Below the pieces are notes generated by a model. That model made no database searches. It was given only the letters and a program-made list of their open reading frames with translations, and was not told the DNA's origin. Made by a program: the position numbers and the translations under genes. This document shows positions 10,346 to 21,039 of a stretch of DNA of 64,000 bases, one piece after another; the stretch's first letter is position 1; each line of letters starts with the position of its first letter. This DNA comes from Oscheius onirici (lineage: Eukaryota; Nematoda; Chromadorea; Rhabditida; Rhabditidae), in contig OW051471.1 in NCBI GenBank assembly GCA_932521025.1, forward strand, positions 10,354,001 to 10,418,000, given 5' to 3'.

Positions 10346-11379
10346 GAACTGAATGCCTTTTGTATGAACTCTCTGTATGGAGTGTAGCTGACAATGTACA
10401 CAACTTGTCCTACTGGAATGAAGGCAAAGCCAAGTGGAACCAACGGAGTGACTATGTCAAGGGTTTAACATTTTATATACAAGTAGTGCTACGCCCCTCC
10501 GGGGCTAAGTGACTTAGTTTTGTCCTTTTCAAAACAGATAACAGTTAACAGGTTACTGATCCCTCTCCAGATCAATTAATAGACAAGAGCAGTTTAAATA
10601 CTGTACACGAAGCATAATGCAATATGATAATATACTCTGTCCCTCTGTTCCTCTGCTTTTCTGTAACTCTGTCCCTCTCTGTTCCTCTCTGTCTCTATCC
10701 CTCTGTCCCTCTTTCTCGTATCCCTGTCCGTGCTCCTGTTCTCCCCTATCCCTGTTCTCCAGTTGTGATTCACCCCGTTGGAGCTGAAGTTATAGTAGAA
10801 ACCCCTTGAACGCTTTCCCGTATTCCTAACCCGCACTTCTCTACTGTCTGGAAACTATCCCCAGTCAAAAATAATCAAAGTCCACGCACTTACAAATTGA
10901 CTCGTCTAAACTTGTTACACTATCTCCTTTCCCCTTAATTGCGCACAAATTGCTCCCTTTTTATTGCCAATTAAAGCTCACACACAGACAGACACACACA
11001 AACACACAGAGACCTGGGAGCAATTTAAAGTGGATTACGAGTTAAAATTTTGTATGTAACTTTGTAGCACGCATTTGGGCTAAAAGTTTTGCCACTCGCG
11101 CGCTATATGTAACGCGATTAAAATAGCTAAAAAAACTTACGAAAAAATAGCGTAAAGCATCATGCATCTAAAAAAAAGTGAGAGCTGCTTTGGAGACTGG
11201 AACATCAGCAGATAGGTTACCATCAACGTGGTGAAGACACTGGTAGCGAACACACATTTTAGTATGACACAACATTCGTCAAAGTAGCGATAAAAGTACG
11301 GATTCGTCGTGAAGAAAATGTCCTGTGGAACCGGAATTTGAAAGCTTCTATTGACAAAGAACTGGACTCTTGTATCCAT
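10346..11379 (-). pseudogene. Gutted serpentine receptor: first and last exons only
   Basis: The first exon (11379-11141) reads FFTTNPYFYRYFDECCVILK and QSPKQLSLFFRCMMLYAI, nearly the first exon of the receptor at 11953-13382, and ends in a good gtaag donor. The last exon near 10456-10346 reads DIVTPLVPLGFAFIPVGQ and SYTPYREFIQKAFSS. The exons for TM2-TM6 are missing; instead there are CT-rich and CA-rich simple repeats. The acceptor of the last exon, tttag in the paralogue, is ccttg here, and its 3' part is overwritten by the GC-rich element. It is a tandem duplicate that lost its middle. Confidence 0.8.
10630..10760. repeat. CT-rich simple repeat (CTCTGTCCCTCTGTTC-like)
   Basis: Imperfect units of CTCTGTCCCT and variants make a pyrimidine tract that keeps frames open by chance on both strands. 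It sits where the middle exons of the gutted receptor should be. A short CA/CAGA repeat follows near 10976-11010. Confidence 0.7.
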
Positions 11380-11660
11380 AGCTTCCGTTTGTGTGAGGGG
11401 AAATGAGAATGTAGCCGCACTTTTCTGATATTGGGCAGCTGAATTCAACATACTGCGAACCGATTAAAAATGGAAGCAGTTTATGACAAAGTCTTTATTT
11501 TTGTATCCATTCTGTGACGCATTTATCGACTGCGTGAATCTCGTCGCGAGAAAAAAAACGGCATAAAACTGCCAATTCAGACCGTCAATTATGTACATGC
11601 ACCCTATGAATTTTCTTCCGGTGCGAGTGTCTGCTCATTGTCAGTTTCATACCGTAGTAC

Positions 11661-11731
11661 GTAGACGGGGCAATTTTGTTTGTACATACAATTTCGTAGA
11701 CGGTGCAATTTTGTTTGTACATACAATTGCA
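11661..11731. repeat. Tandem duplication of a 36-bp unit
   Basis: CGTAGACGGGGCAATTTTGT at 11661 recurs as CGTAGACGGTGCAATTTTGT 36 bp later, both followed by TTGTACATACAATT. The surrounding 11380-11952 is otherwise empty intergenic DNA. Confidence 0.7.
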
Positions 11732-11952
11732 CATAAGTTCAAACTGGAAACAACCGGATCTACAAGAAAGGTTTAATTCTCTGTAGTAGTCTCTCAAGTT
11801 CTGATATACTTATACAATTTGTCATTTACCCTTCATCAAAAACAACACGGAGAAAAACATTCATATAAAAAATTAGAGTAGCCTGGGAAAACTTTTCTTT
11901 GCTGTCTGGACGACGGAAACAGACACAGCTGCCGACTTCGATTCGACTCTCT

Positions 11953-13382
11953 TCATATTGTAGGTTCATTGTAGGCGAAATACGGACTTACAGATGTAAA
12001 CGACTTGACAAGGAAATTTCGATAAGGGGTGTAGCTGATGATGAACAAGATTTGACCAAATGGAATGAATGTCAGCCCGATGGGAACCAAAATGTATACA
12101 ATGTCTAAACGTGGTACCATGGTTAAGTATATGAAATCCTTACCAAAGCGATTTGTTCCAAAACCAACAAACGCCATTAGAGTCACAATGAGAGCATAGG
12201 TAATAGCGAGACCGGATCCCTAGAAATAATGATTGAAATGGACAATGACTTTACAACTTACCAAGGCTAGTAGAGAGTGAAAGATCATTCGATGCTGTTT
12301 TCTGTTTGAATTAGACAGTTTCGATGACTTGTTCAACGTATGAGAAATGTACAAACAGCTCACAGAGACCATGATGATCATCCCAATCGTGGCAAGAAGA
12401 ATTATCCAGAACCAAAGAGTATTGAAGATGTTTCCTCCCGTCAGGTCTATAGTCACAGTTTCGTCGGTAAACATTTGTGGATAGTAGATATGGGTTATGT
12501 TAAAAGCCTTTAGTTTGACTTCAACGTCGTCACTGAAAAAGTGAACAAATAGAAACACAGGCAGTGGAAGAGCACTGCACGCCGGTTGAATGAGGATGTA
12601 CAGCAGTGAATTGACCCATTTGAAAGGTTCAATGTGTATGTGGAAGATTGCAAAAGATTTGAAGACAAAGCTGTGTGGCGGGAAGAGAACAACCATTCGG
12701 TAGTAGAACATTGGAATACCTGTCGCACCAACAGCTTAAATACTTTTGACTGTTGCTATCGGAAGTAGACTAACTGATGATGAGGCATAGCCCGAGTCCG
12801 ACAAGAATGGTAGGATGGATTTCCCAGTCAGCAAAGTATCCTTTGAATGAGACCATGTGGTACGGTAGGTAGATTATCGGCGTTGCTAATACGGCGGAAA
12901 ATACGAGCATTGCAAAGAATCTGGAAATGTCGTGGTAAAGGATTGATGAACGGAAAAATGTATCACAGAAGTAACAGGAACTTCTTTCTTTGTCCGATGG
13001 TTTAAAACTTTGTAGTTCACCGAATCACTCCAAGACACCTCTACTCTTCGGATGTGATCTCGGAACTACCTTGAATACCAAATAAACAGTTTTAAACAGT
13101 TCACCGAATTAAGAGAAACACTCACGCTAGATTCGAATACAGCATCATGAGTCTGAAAAGTAGCGACAACTGCTTTGGTGATTGAAAAACTAGCAAATAG
13201 ACTCCAAAAGATGTTGTCACGGCACTGATTCCGAGTAATACTTTCAGTATAACAGTACACTCGTTAAAGTTTTGATTGAAGTATGGATTGGTCGTATAGT
13301 TTACATTGATAGGAACATCAATGTGATAACTTTTGTTGACAAAAAGTGGCAGTTTGAAACCATAAAACTCCATGGTGTGCAT
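11953..13382 (-). CDS. Serpentine (7TM) chemoreceptor, Str superfamily
   Basis: Five exons (13382-13126, 12920-12775, 12734-12262, 12219-12144, 12104-11953) stay in phase and give about 367 aa. It shares with its neighbours the TTNPYFNQNF element before TM1, QSPKQLSLLFRLMMLY after it, VLATPIIYLPYHMV in TM2/3, PMFYYRMVVLFP, RKQHRMIFHSLLAL before TM6 and IISYTPYRNFLVK after TM7. The 39-nt intron before the last exon sits where the receptor at 6696-8079 has its 30-nt one. The C-terminus may end after KSFTS if a gtaagt there is used. The pseudogene at 10346-11379 is its nearest duplicate. Confidence 0.8.
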
Positions 13383-13774
13383 GAAATTGAGAACGTAATC
13401 AAACGTGCTGGACAGCTGAACTTAACTTATTACGATCTGCTATAATATTTTGTGGTGAAAAAGGGAACCGTAGATCATTATGGTACCGTTTTAATTCTGT
13501 CACGAAGGCGTTAAGGTGAAATGCTGAAAACTATCTTCTGCGGTGAGGAAAATTTTTGAAAATTTTTATACACCTTGATACAAAGAAAGTGAAAATTTTA
13601 AACAGTTGACAAACACCTAAATTAGTTCGCAAAATAGTACCAGAGACCATGACGATCAATAACAAAGTGCTACGACAAATTAAGAATCTAACAAGTGAAC
13701 AGGTAAACTATCGTAGCTCGTACATTTTAGTTACACTTAACAGGTGAAATATGTTAATACAACTAATCTGATGA

Positions 13775-16210
13775 TCAAACAACGACCGTATTTCTTCGAC
13801 TTTGAAGACGAGATATTGCGACATCGGAGTTGCTTTGTCTCGAGACGATAAGAGTTCTCAACTGCTCCCTCTTTCTCAAGCTAGGTTTCAGTAGACTATC
13901 GATGCCGTACCAAATAGACAAACAGCTGTAGAGACCATAATAGTATTCCACTAAACCCTGAACAGTTTTGGTAAAGAATCTTGTGGAAGACTTACATCTG
14001 CCCAAAACTCCACAAAGTCGGTCATTATTATAGGGAAATCGTATTTCAAGTTGTACTCCTTGTTTGTTTTACATGCTTGAGTAAGGACATAGCAGAAAAG
14101 CACAGTTAGTAGCTGCAGTGTCTGAGTGTTTTAGTCAGAAGAGTCGAAAGTGTTCATGCCTTGAAAAGAAGACCAAAGTAGAACTGTTTGACTCCATCGA
14201 CAATATCATTCGAGTAATCGGTGGTCTTCAGCTTCAGGATAGAGATATTGCAGTAAAGAAATAAGATAATGACGGTCAGAAGATAGAGATCGATTGTAAT
14301 GTAGAAGACAATGTCGTGGTAAGCCTGCAAAAACAAGATTCTACAAAGTGTTGGACACAAGAGACAGGACCAACAGGTTCAAAAGTGCTGGAACTACTGT
14401 ATACTTGTGCCATTCACCTCCATCAAAGAAATACATGTGGACAATGAATGGCTGCAATCAGGGATGAGCGGATACCGGATTTCCGGATAGTGCCAATTTG
14501 AATTTGGCGCGCACCAACTCGTAATACATAAGGCCTGCGTATCGACATTTTACTACGGTAGTTGCCGATACGCAGGTATTACGAGTTGGTGCGCAGTCAA
14601 ATTCAAATTGGCGCCATCCGGAAATCCGGTATCTGCCCATCCCTGCCTGCAATGACCTACTTTCAAGAACGATCTGAGATTGCTCAGGGAATCGACAGAA
14701 ACTTTTGTATATTTGTGTGGCAAAATTAACATTTTTGCTGGACTTATGCATCGTAAACCTGTTTTAGTCGTTCGTTCAGGGGAAGATTTTCTGTATCGGT
14801 TCTTTTGATATCCCTTTTAGAACAAACCAATGTTTCCAGTGGACTCATTGCAATTCGGATGTTTGATCCGAGTCGCAAGCTTGCACTGAACTTGTGGACT
14901 CGTGCAATTCCGCGATGTCGTAACTAAACATAGCAGCAAAATCACCTGCTGCAAAAGAAAACTTGTGATTTCGCTGTGAACCCCAGACAAATGGGGTATG
15001 GGACTTTACGCATCGTTTTGGATGGGTGCGTAAAGTCCTCCCCCTTATTTGTGATTGTGCTTACTGTTACCCACCTTTTTGTAATTTTATTCGTTTAAAT
15101 CAACTGTTTTTATTCGTTTTACTTATGGGAAAAAAACAAATTTTGAACGGGGGCGGGACTATCATTCCTCGGAACAATCGCTTCTTTTCGTTTTCTGGGC
15201 GGAACAATCGCCGTTCGGCGCGGAACAAACATCCAAATGTGAATGAATATGAAATGTAACTAGGAAGGAAAGTTATGACATCGTCAGCCCAACTGAGGAT
15301 GCACAGCGAGAGTGATTAACCCTTTTTTAAGGCTTAGGCTATCACTAAAAGCATACTGATTGCCAGGAAGTTATGACATCTCGGACCCAAGTGAAAGCCC
15401 ACAGCGAGAGTGATAACCCCTGTTAAATGCTTAGGCTATCACTAGAAGCATACTGATGTTATGTTTACCTGGTCGATTATTACAAAAACTGAGAAGATAG
15501 CTTTTGTGAACTTGAAAAACAAAAACTTGTAAAATACAAAAAATAAGGGGAGGACTTTACGCACCCCGAGGGCGGACTTTACGCACCGTTTTGAAATTCG
15601 GGGGAGGACTTTACGCACCCATGCAAAACGGTGCGTAAAGTCACCCAACCAGACAAATGTTCCCAATTTTTAGATCCTACCAATTTTTAGGGTCGTGAGT
15701 TACTACCGTCTACCGAGAGAGTTAGGGAAAATATATGAGCCTTTGCTAAAACAAACCATTATCTGCCAAATATCCAAAATGGTGATGGCAATAACTATCA
15801 GGAAAAATACAGTTAGAAGAAGAATGAAAAAGTTGTCCAGGATTTTACTGCTGAAAAGAAAGCCGTTGTTGATTCAAGTAAAATCAGTTGCACCAAACAT
15901 TCGCATCAACTTACCGTACGAAGTTATTTTTCCAGTAGAGAGCAAAAGATGTACTGAAAAGTAAGTCGAGGGCTAAATATAGTCTGAAGGTGTAAGAAGC
16001 CATTTCCGTCACCGTTCTATTCATTTCGTTGGGATCATATTTAAGAATCGCATCAACGAATAGAATTAGTGCGTAGACTGTTGTCCAGCCACATTGAACA
16101 ATACAGGGAATTTGAAAATTGTTCAGATAAGCTTCTCTGGCCAGTAGACGAAGAATGATAAATACGCTCACAAAACCAGTGAGAAAAATAAGACTATCAA
16201 TTCCGAACAT
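13775..16210 (-). CDS. Seven-helix membrane protein, probable chemoreceptor, with two transposons in intron 2
   Basis: Six exons (16210-15915, 15850-15757, 14451-14359, 14324-14160, 14121-13996, 13957-13775) join in phase to about 318 aa. Hydrophobic segments include DSLIFLTGFVSVFIIL, TTVYALILFVDAI, YLALDLLFSTSFALYW, FFILLLTVFFLIVIAI, IDLYLLTVIILFLYC, LLTVLFCYVL and YYYGLYSCLSIWYGI, followed by the basic tail KPSLRKREQLR. Joining the halves across the 1.3-kb intron 2 is inference, but both edges are phase 0 and together they make seven helices. Intron 3 is 34 nt and hides an in-frame stop. Intron 4 (14159-14122) has a GC donor. The receptor class is not recognised. Confidence 0.6.
14459..14645. 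mobile_element. hAT-like palindromic MITE with 8-bp target-site duplication
   Basis: The 187-bp element starts CAGGGATGAGCGGATACCGG and ends CCGGTATCTGCCCATCCCTG, and is nearly palindromic throughout (ACCAACTCGT against ACGAGTTGGT, CCTGCGTATCG against CGATACGCAGG). Flanks are GCTGCAAT (14451-14458) and CCTGCAAT (14646-14653), matching at 7 of 8 bases. CAGGG termini and 8-bp duplications are typical of hAT elements. There is no coding capacity. Confidence 0.85.
14994..15650. mobile_element. Non-autonomous Mutator-like element with 9-11-bp target-site duplication
   Basis: Terminal inverted repeats of about 45 bp share GGGACTTTACGCA, CGTTTTG, ATGGGTGCGTAAAGTCCTCC. AGACAAATG flanks both ends exactly (14985-14993 and 15651-15659), extending to CCAGACAAATG if two bases are assigned to the duplication. 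Duplications of 9-11 bp are typical of Mutator-like elements. There is no transposase. Inside are two roughly 90-bp tandem units (15267-15360, 15366-15456). A further ACTTTACGCACC copy near 15545-15590 gives the right end a nested look. Confidence 0.8.
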
Positions 16211-16550
16211 AGCTCTTTGAAGAACAGACTATTCCAGCCCTTGAAGTGGGTGGGCAGCTGAAAGTCATTGCGGGATCAAAAAACTGAATTTCTAGTAAGC
16301 CGTTAGGAGACGTAATTTGCTCTCGACAGACAGCAAAGAAGCTAATAATAAAAGGGGCTTACCCAGTTCTTTGCGATATAATGATTGGAAAGAATTCGGG
16401 TAATTCCTATGCACATGAAATGTAAGTGTCACCCCGATGCGAATAGAAAAAAATTTAGGTTCATTCAAATTTGACCCTTTTGGTTTTCAAGGGGGTTCAT
16501 CTGGCCTAGATCACATTAGAAGAGTACAGTTGCATTGGAGTTGCGATAAT

Positions 16551-16620
16551 TCATAGACTGTCATCCTATCCACTTCACCACACATATAAAAACAGAAATT
16601 TAACTGTCTGCCCCGAACTC
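16551..16620 (-). repeat. tRNA-like (SINE-type) repeat, copy 1
   Basis: On the - strand, TGTGGTGAAGTGGATAGGAT followed by GACAGTCTATGAA resembles a Pol III box A (TGGTNAAGTGGATAG). A GAGTTCGGGG box-B-like piece lies at its 5' side. The same combination recurs at 19240-19411. It is too degenerate to be a working tRNA. The rest of 16211-17492 holds no gene I can support. Confidence 0.45.
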
Positions 16621-17059
16621 AAACATCTGGGTTCCCCGAGGCAGTGTGGGAGTGTGCCTAGAAATCTTTGGGAGCAATAAAAATGTGAGGAAACTATTAA
16701 CCTATTCGCTTGGTAGTCCCCAGGTTACAATTTTTCAAAAATGGCTTTATCACTGCGTCACTGTTGTTTGTTAGGGACTTAAAAATACTCTATTCCCGTC
16801 ATACGATTGGATGGGAAGCTTGAAATTCCAAGTTCAGCACATTGTCTGGTGTTAGAAAGCATGCTGACAGATACAAAATGAAACATTGTTCTATGGATGA
16901 AGAGTTTCCAATAACCCAGGTGAAGACGGTTTAGAAGTTTGCTCGAAGCAAACTTCTTCTCACTACCCTCTGACTCAGTGATTGTGAAGTCTCGTAAGAT
17001 TGTGCCATGCAGAATCCTAACTCTTTTTTCCCGGTATAATCCAAGCTCGTGTATTTATT

Positions 17060-17280
17060 TGAACTCAAAGATCACGAGCGCAGCAGATAAATCTAGACTA
17101 ATAAAATTGTATGGTGCTTGTGACTCTGTCTGTTTGTCCATGGCCGCGAGACTCGTCGTAGCAAGTGAAGAGTTGTCAGGATTAGAGAGCAAGTTGATTT
17201 TGAACTTGGACGACGCCGTCAGGCGACGAAGTCGTCTGGTAGACGCTTTAAGTTTCACCGGTAGTAGAACTTGTGCCTAA
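17060..17280. repeat. Dispersed repeat, copy 1
   Basis: A stretch with TATGGTGCTTGTGACTCTGT and CTGTTTGTCCATGGCC recurs as TATGGTGTCTGTGGCTGACT and CTGTTTGTCCGTGGCC near 42478-42535. A 113-codon frame spanning 16939-17280 is judged fortuitous. Confidence 0.45.
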
Positions 17281-17492
17281 ATATGCCCAAATATTTATCA
17301 ATACATTTTTTTATGTCCTACTACGTGGATGAGCTAGGATTGGTGGATTTGAGTGTTTCAGAACCATGGTGCCGGCGCAGGATCCACTTTTGTGATTGCG
17401 ATTCCGGAAATAAATTTGAATTTGAACATCTTTTTATAGCTTAGAGGATCGTGTAGTTCTATGTGCTTATATTGGGAGAAGTTACATTTGTT

Positions 17493-18641
17493 CTACACAG
17501 AAGGCTCCTGCAATATTTTCGGTATGGTCTCACAACCACGAGAGGCAGAGAGGAGTTGACTGCATTGTAGATAGTACATGACATTATAACAGCATTGAAA
17601 AGAAACGCAAATTAATCCTCTTTGCTTTGCCCTGATTGATTGTGAATAATTGATACAGTCATCAACAACATACAAGCTGGCATAATAACAAGCACAATAG
17701 GTAACAAAGTCTAAATTTTGGTTTGAAAATTTTCAAGAGCAAACTACCTGTAGCATTAATATTGCGGAAATAATCCTCTGCAAACGTTGGTGTTCCACAG
17801 ATTGAGCACTTTAAAAAATCTTTCTATGGGTGACGACATTGATGAATACAAGGAAAGCTAAGAAGAAACAGCATCCCAAAGTCAGGGAAATAACTTGAAA
17901 TGCTAAATAAATGCTTCTAATCATAAAACATACACACAATTCTAGGGCCTGTTCTGTCGGCTATCAGATAAAAGAAAACGTTTTCCTCATTTGCAAACTC
18001 CAAGATTAAGCTTTGTGGTGCATTAACGGATTGTAAATAAAAAAAGTAGTCCTTAAATACGCCGTTACAAAAGGAAAAATTCGCGTACCTCGCGAGAAAC
18101 TGCACAAATTCTAGAAATTATAACCGTTAAAACAGAACCAGCAATGCCAATGAACGTATTGAGAAGTAAAAATCTAATAAACGTTTCGTCCGTGGCAATC
18201 ATTTTAGTTTGTACTTACCGTTTTCCTTTGGTGAACGTTAATACGCCGTTAAGTTTATAGGCTATCGCCAGTCTGAGCATGCTCGCTTCAGCAATGGAAA
18301 TTCCAGCAACGCCCATAGCAATTAGATATGTTACCACCTTAAACCAATCGAAAACTAATGTCTCAGTTTGTAAATACCAAGAAAAAAGCTCCAAAATCAC
18401 CAAAATAGCGATAAATGCCACAAATTTTGAACGCTGTGAATGGATAATAAAACTCGGGCAGACCGCCCCATGTCATGGTCAATATGGCCAAGCTGTCAAA
18501 AACCGTCGTTTGAATGAAAATGTATTTGAGATGATGTAATTTCTTCGGAGATTTTGTCATAATCACGTAGATAGCAAGGATAGAAAAGATATCCGATAAT
18601 ATAGGAAAGAAGAGGCAGAAAAGACGGAAATACTCGTCCAT
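17493..18641 (-). pseudogene. Serpentine receptor (Str-like) with two in-frame stops
   Basis: Exon 1 (18641 to about 18414) encodes a helix, then SPKKLHHLKYIFIQTTVFDS. It continues through VVTYLIAMGVAGISIAEASM, LLNTFIGIAGSVLTVI, CCFFLAFLVFINVVTHRK, VEHQRLQRIISAILMLQ and TLLPIVLVIMPACML, ending VVRPYRKYC. HQRLQRxxxxxLxLQTLLP is the TM6 signature of Str-type receptors. Read with plausible introns, TAA interrupts THRKIF-stop-SAQSVEH (about 17815), and a second TAA follows QSKED (about 17618). No alternative splice sites remove them, so I call a pseudogene with the fold still recognisable. Confidence 0.6.
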
Positions 18642-18870
18642 TTGAGTTGACTAGTAGCCTGTCGGCGGTTCCGGTTCTCTATACGAGTGAAACAATTTTG
18701 CCAGCCCCACGCGCTTACAAACTGATAGAATGCAGCTGAAAATGAAGTCTTGTTGCTCTGCTTCCCTCTTCTTTGGAGTGAAAATCGCATGATTGATAGG
18801 CAAAACCAAATGACATAAAAATATATGTTTGTTAATCTGAATAGACTCGAAAAACTTAAACTACGATTTA

Positions 18871-18925
18871 AGCCCACAGCGAGAGTAAATACCCTTTTTA
18901 AATGTTTAGTCTATCACTAAAAAAC
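18871..18925. repeat. Third copy of the unit found inside the Mutator-like element
   Basis: AGCCCACAGCGAGAGTAAAT..TAGTCTATCACTAAAA matches the tandem units at 15267-15456 (AGCCCACAGCGAGAGTGATA..TAGGCTATCACTAGAA). It shows that this sequence is a dispersed repeat and not unique to the element. Confidence 0.65.
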
Positions 18926-19239
18926 AAACATTTTCGAACAAAAATGAGTTTTTACGCCAATTCCTCAACCCTGAAAGTTTTTTTTCAATTGGAAGGAGGC
19001 TAAGGAGTCACTAAGAGGAAATAATTGGGACTTTCTTGAGAAACAAATGAGGAAACTTTTCCACAGCAAAACAGTTTTTTAAACAGGTTTATTTGCTGCG
19101 ATCTACGGGGTTCCATGTGGCGAATGTGCGCTTCTCCTTGCGGTAAATGCGAGTAGAGTATTGCGACCCGGATCTTCTCCAGTGCTAGTTTGACCGGGAC
19201 AGGCTGGGCTTGCGAGAGATGCCAGGGTAGACTACCTTC

Positions 19240-19411
19240 GCATACTTCCATCCGGGATTGAACAACTTCAAATTCTTCATAGACTGTCATCCTATCCACT
19301 TGACCACACATAAAGTTTGTTGTCTACCCGAACTCGAACTCACATAGCTTATCTATAGTTGTATTCTTTACAGACTGTCATCAAATACACTTAACTATCC
19401 GGAGCTTTCAT
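19240..19411 (-). repeat. tRNA-like (SINE-type) repeat, copies 2 and 3 in tandem
   Basis: On the - strand: TTAAGTGTATTTGATGACAG, then GTGAGTTCGAGTTCGGGTAG (box-B-like), then TGTGGTCAAGTGGATAGGAT (box-A-like), GACAGTCTATGAA and GTTCAATCCCGG (box-B-like). The A and B boxes recur with tRNA-like spacing. The rest of 18642-19526 holds no supported gene. Confidence 0.45.
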
Positions 19412-19526
19412 TCAGACAAGATTTGATTTGGAAAAGTAGTAGTCAATAACTTGAAACACCTGCTTTCTTCTTCGCTTAAAGCTCTCCATCTTTCACGTCT
19501 CTGTCCAGCTACTCTCAATTCCCCAT

Positions 19527-21039
19527 ATGTTCTGTGAAGTGTTCGATCCGAACCCTTTGTTTCTCATTTGGTCTATTCGAATAATGCTAACAGTCTACTC
19601 AATAATCGATTTTATCGGTGTCTTATGCATAATCTTCAAGTCCAGTTCTGCCATGAAAACTTATAAGTGGTATTTATTGGTCTATCAGTGCCACCTTCTA
19701 GTTTTAGACTTCTTAGTCTCTTTTGGAATGGTAGGCATACTGTAACCTATCATTAATGTTGTAGATTCCCATACTCTTCTTTCCCGTACCATTGGTTTCT
19801 GCTGTAGGCTATATTTTTGATATTTTTGGCATAAAAGTGACCATAATAATTGGAGTTTATATGGTCTTTCAAATGTTCTCCGTATTTCACTTCTTGTACG
19901 TTTATCGATGGCAAGTTATTTTGGATAATAAAAGTCTGCTTAAACTCTCCCAAAAACAATTGATGTGGGTTGCTTTCGAAATATTCAAAGCATGATGTTC
20001 AGAATTGTCTTCGGTGCATTTTATCTCGTTATCTTTCTTTTGGTTGGACAATTTGGGACACGGATAATTCTGACCGAACAGCTGAATATTTTGGAGGATG
20101 CGTTTGAGGTGGGATTTCGCATTTTTGATCGCATACAAGTAGGGTTTTCTGTTTAAACAACTGTATATTTGGTTACCAAGGCATTTTGCCAAACAGTGAT
20201 GATGAGACATTATGCTATTCAGGTTACTAAAACCACAAAAGCTATCTATACGCCAGGTCTTGGACAAAAAAGCCTTCAGAAGGCGAGTAAAAAGTACTCA
20301 TGGGAAATAGACAAATCAGTTTATGGGGGGACTTGTATGACGTGTAAAGCAAAGACTTGAAATCGCTAAAATTTTTCAGACATTGGAATGCCTACAGCCT
20401 CTTAAAGTTTTACCAGCTTCCAGTCTTTTTCTATTCACTGGTGACACCTTGTCAACTTTTGCTCTTACGGCTATAGCATTTCTTGGAGGCTACTTTTTCA
20501 TTGCTTGGACATTGGCACTTCATGCCTTGAAAATAATTCAAAAGGCAGAGAATGGCATGTCAAGAAGAACCCAAAAGTATCAAAAACGTTTCATTGTGAA
20601 CCTCATGATTCAAATGTCAATTTCTTCCACTATACTATTGGTGCCAGCTGGAGCAATAGCTTACGTCTTTTTGGGAAACTTATTCGGTTTTCAAGGTAAG
20701 CACGTTTTGGAGTAAAGCAATTTTCTAACCATAATCACAAATATGGAAAAATTACATGTTCATCATGTTGTTTCCAGGGTTAGTCAACCTCTGTGTGCTT
20801 CTCATTGCAACGCACGGTTCAACGAGTACTGTGATCATGCTGTTCATGAACCAGTCATATCGAAATTACATCATTCATGTGATCACAGGTGGTTTTCTCA
20901 TTGCTGTTAACACATATTTTTAGGAAAAACTATTATATGGTCATCTACGCAGCGAGAGTCACTTTCTCTTTCTACAAAAACGCAGCTCAAGATGAGAACA
21001 ACTAGAAATAACAGTATTTTTGTGATTACACACAAATGA
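19527..21039 (+). CDS. Serpentine receptor, class H (Srh) type
   Basis: Six exons (19527-19730, 19765-19964, 20003-20108, 20380-20695, 20778-20888, 20924-21039) splice in phase to about 350 aa. The first intron is 34 nt. TM1 ends in IIFKSSSAMKTYKWYLL, the Srh/Sri-type FK-S-xx-M-xx-YKWxLL pattern. TM6 has KRFIVNLMIQMSISSTI. The C-terminal ATHGSTSTVIMLFMNQSYRN matches the Srh ending (HG-xxST-xxM-xxxxxYR), which decides the class. It is the only clearly + strand receptor in the 5-23 kb cluster. A gtccag acceptor-like site lies 19 nt before the ATG. Confidence 0.8.

Noticed and set aside
10594-10836. Open frames on both strands across a CT-rich tract
   Set aside because: They are produced by the simple repeat; composition is low-complexity and there are no splice partners.
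16939-17280. 113-codon open frame on +
   Set aside because: Half of it lies in a dispersed repeat also found near 42500; no domain, no signal peptide, no exon chain.
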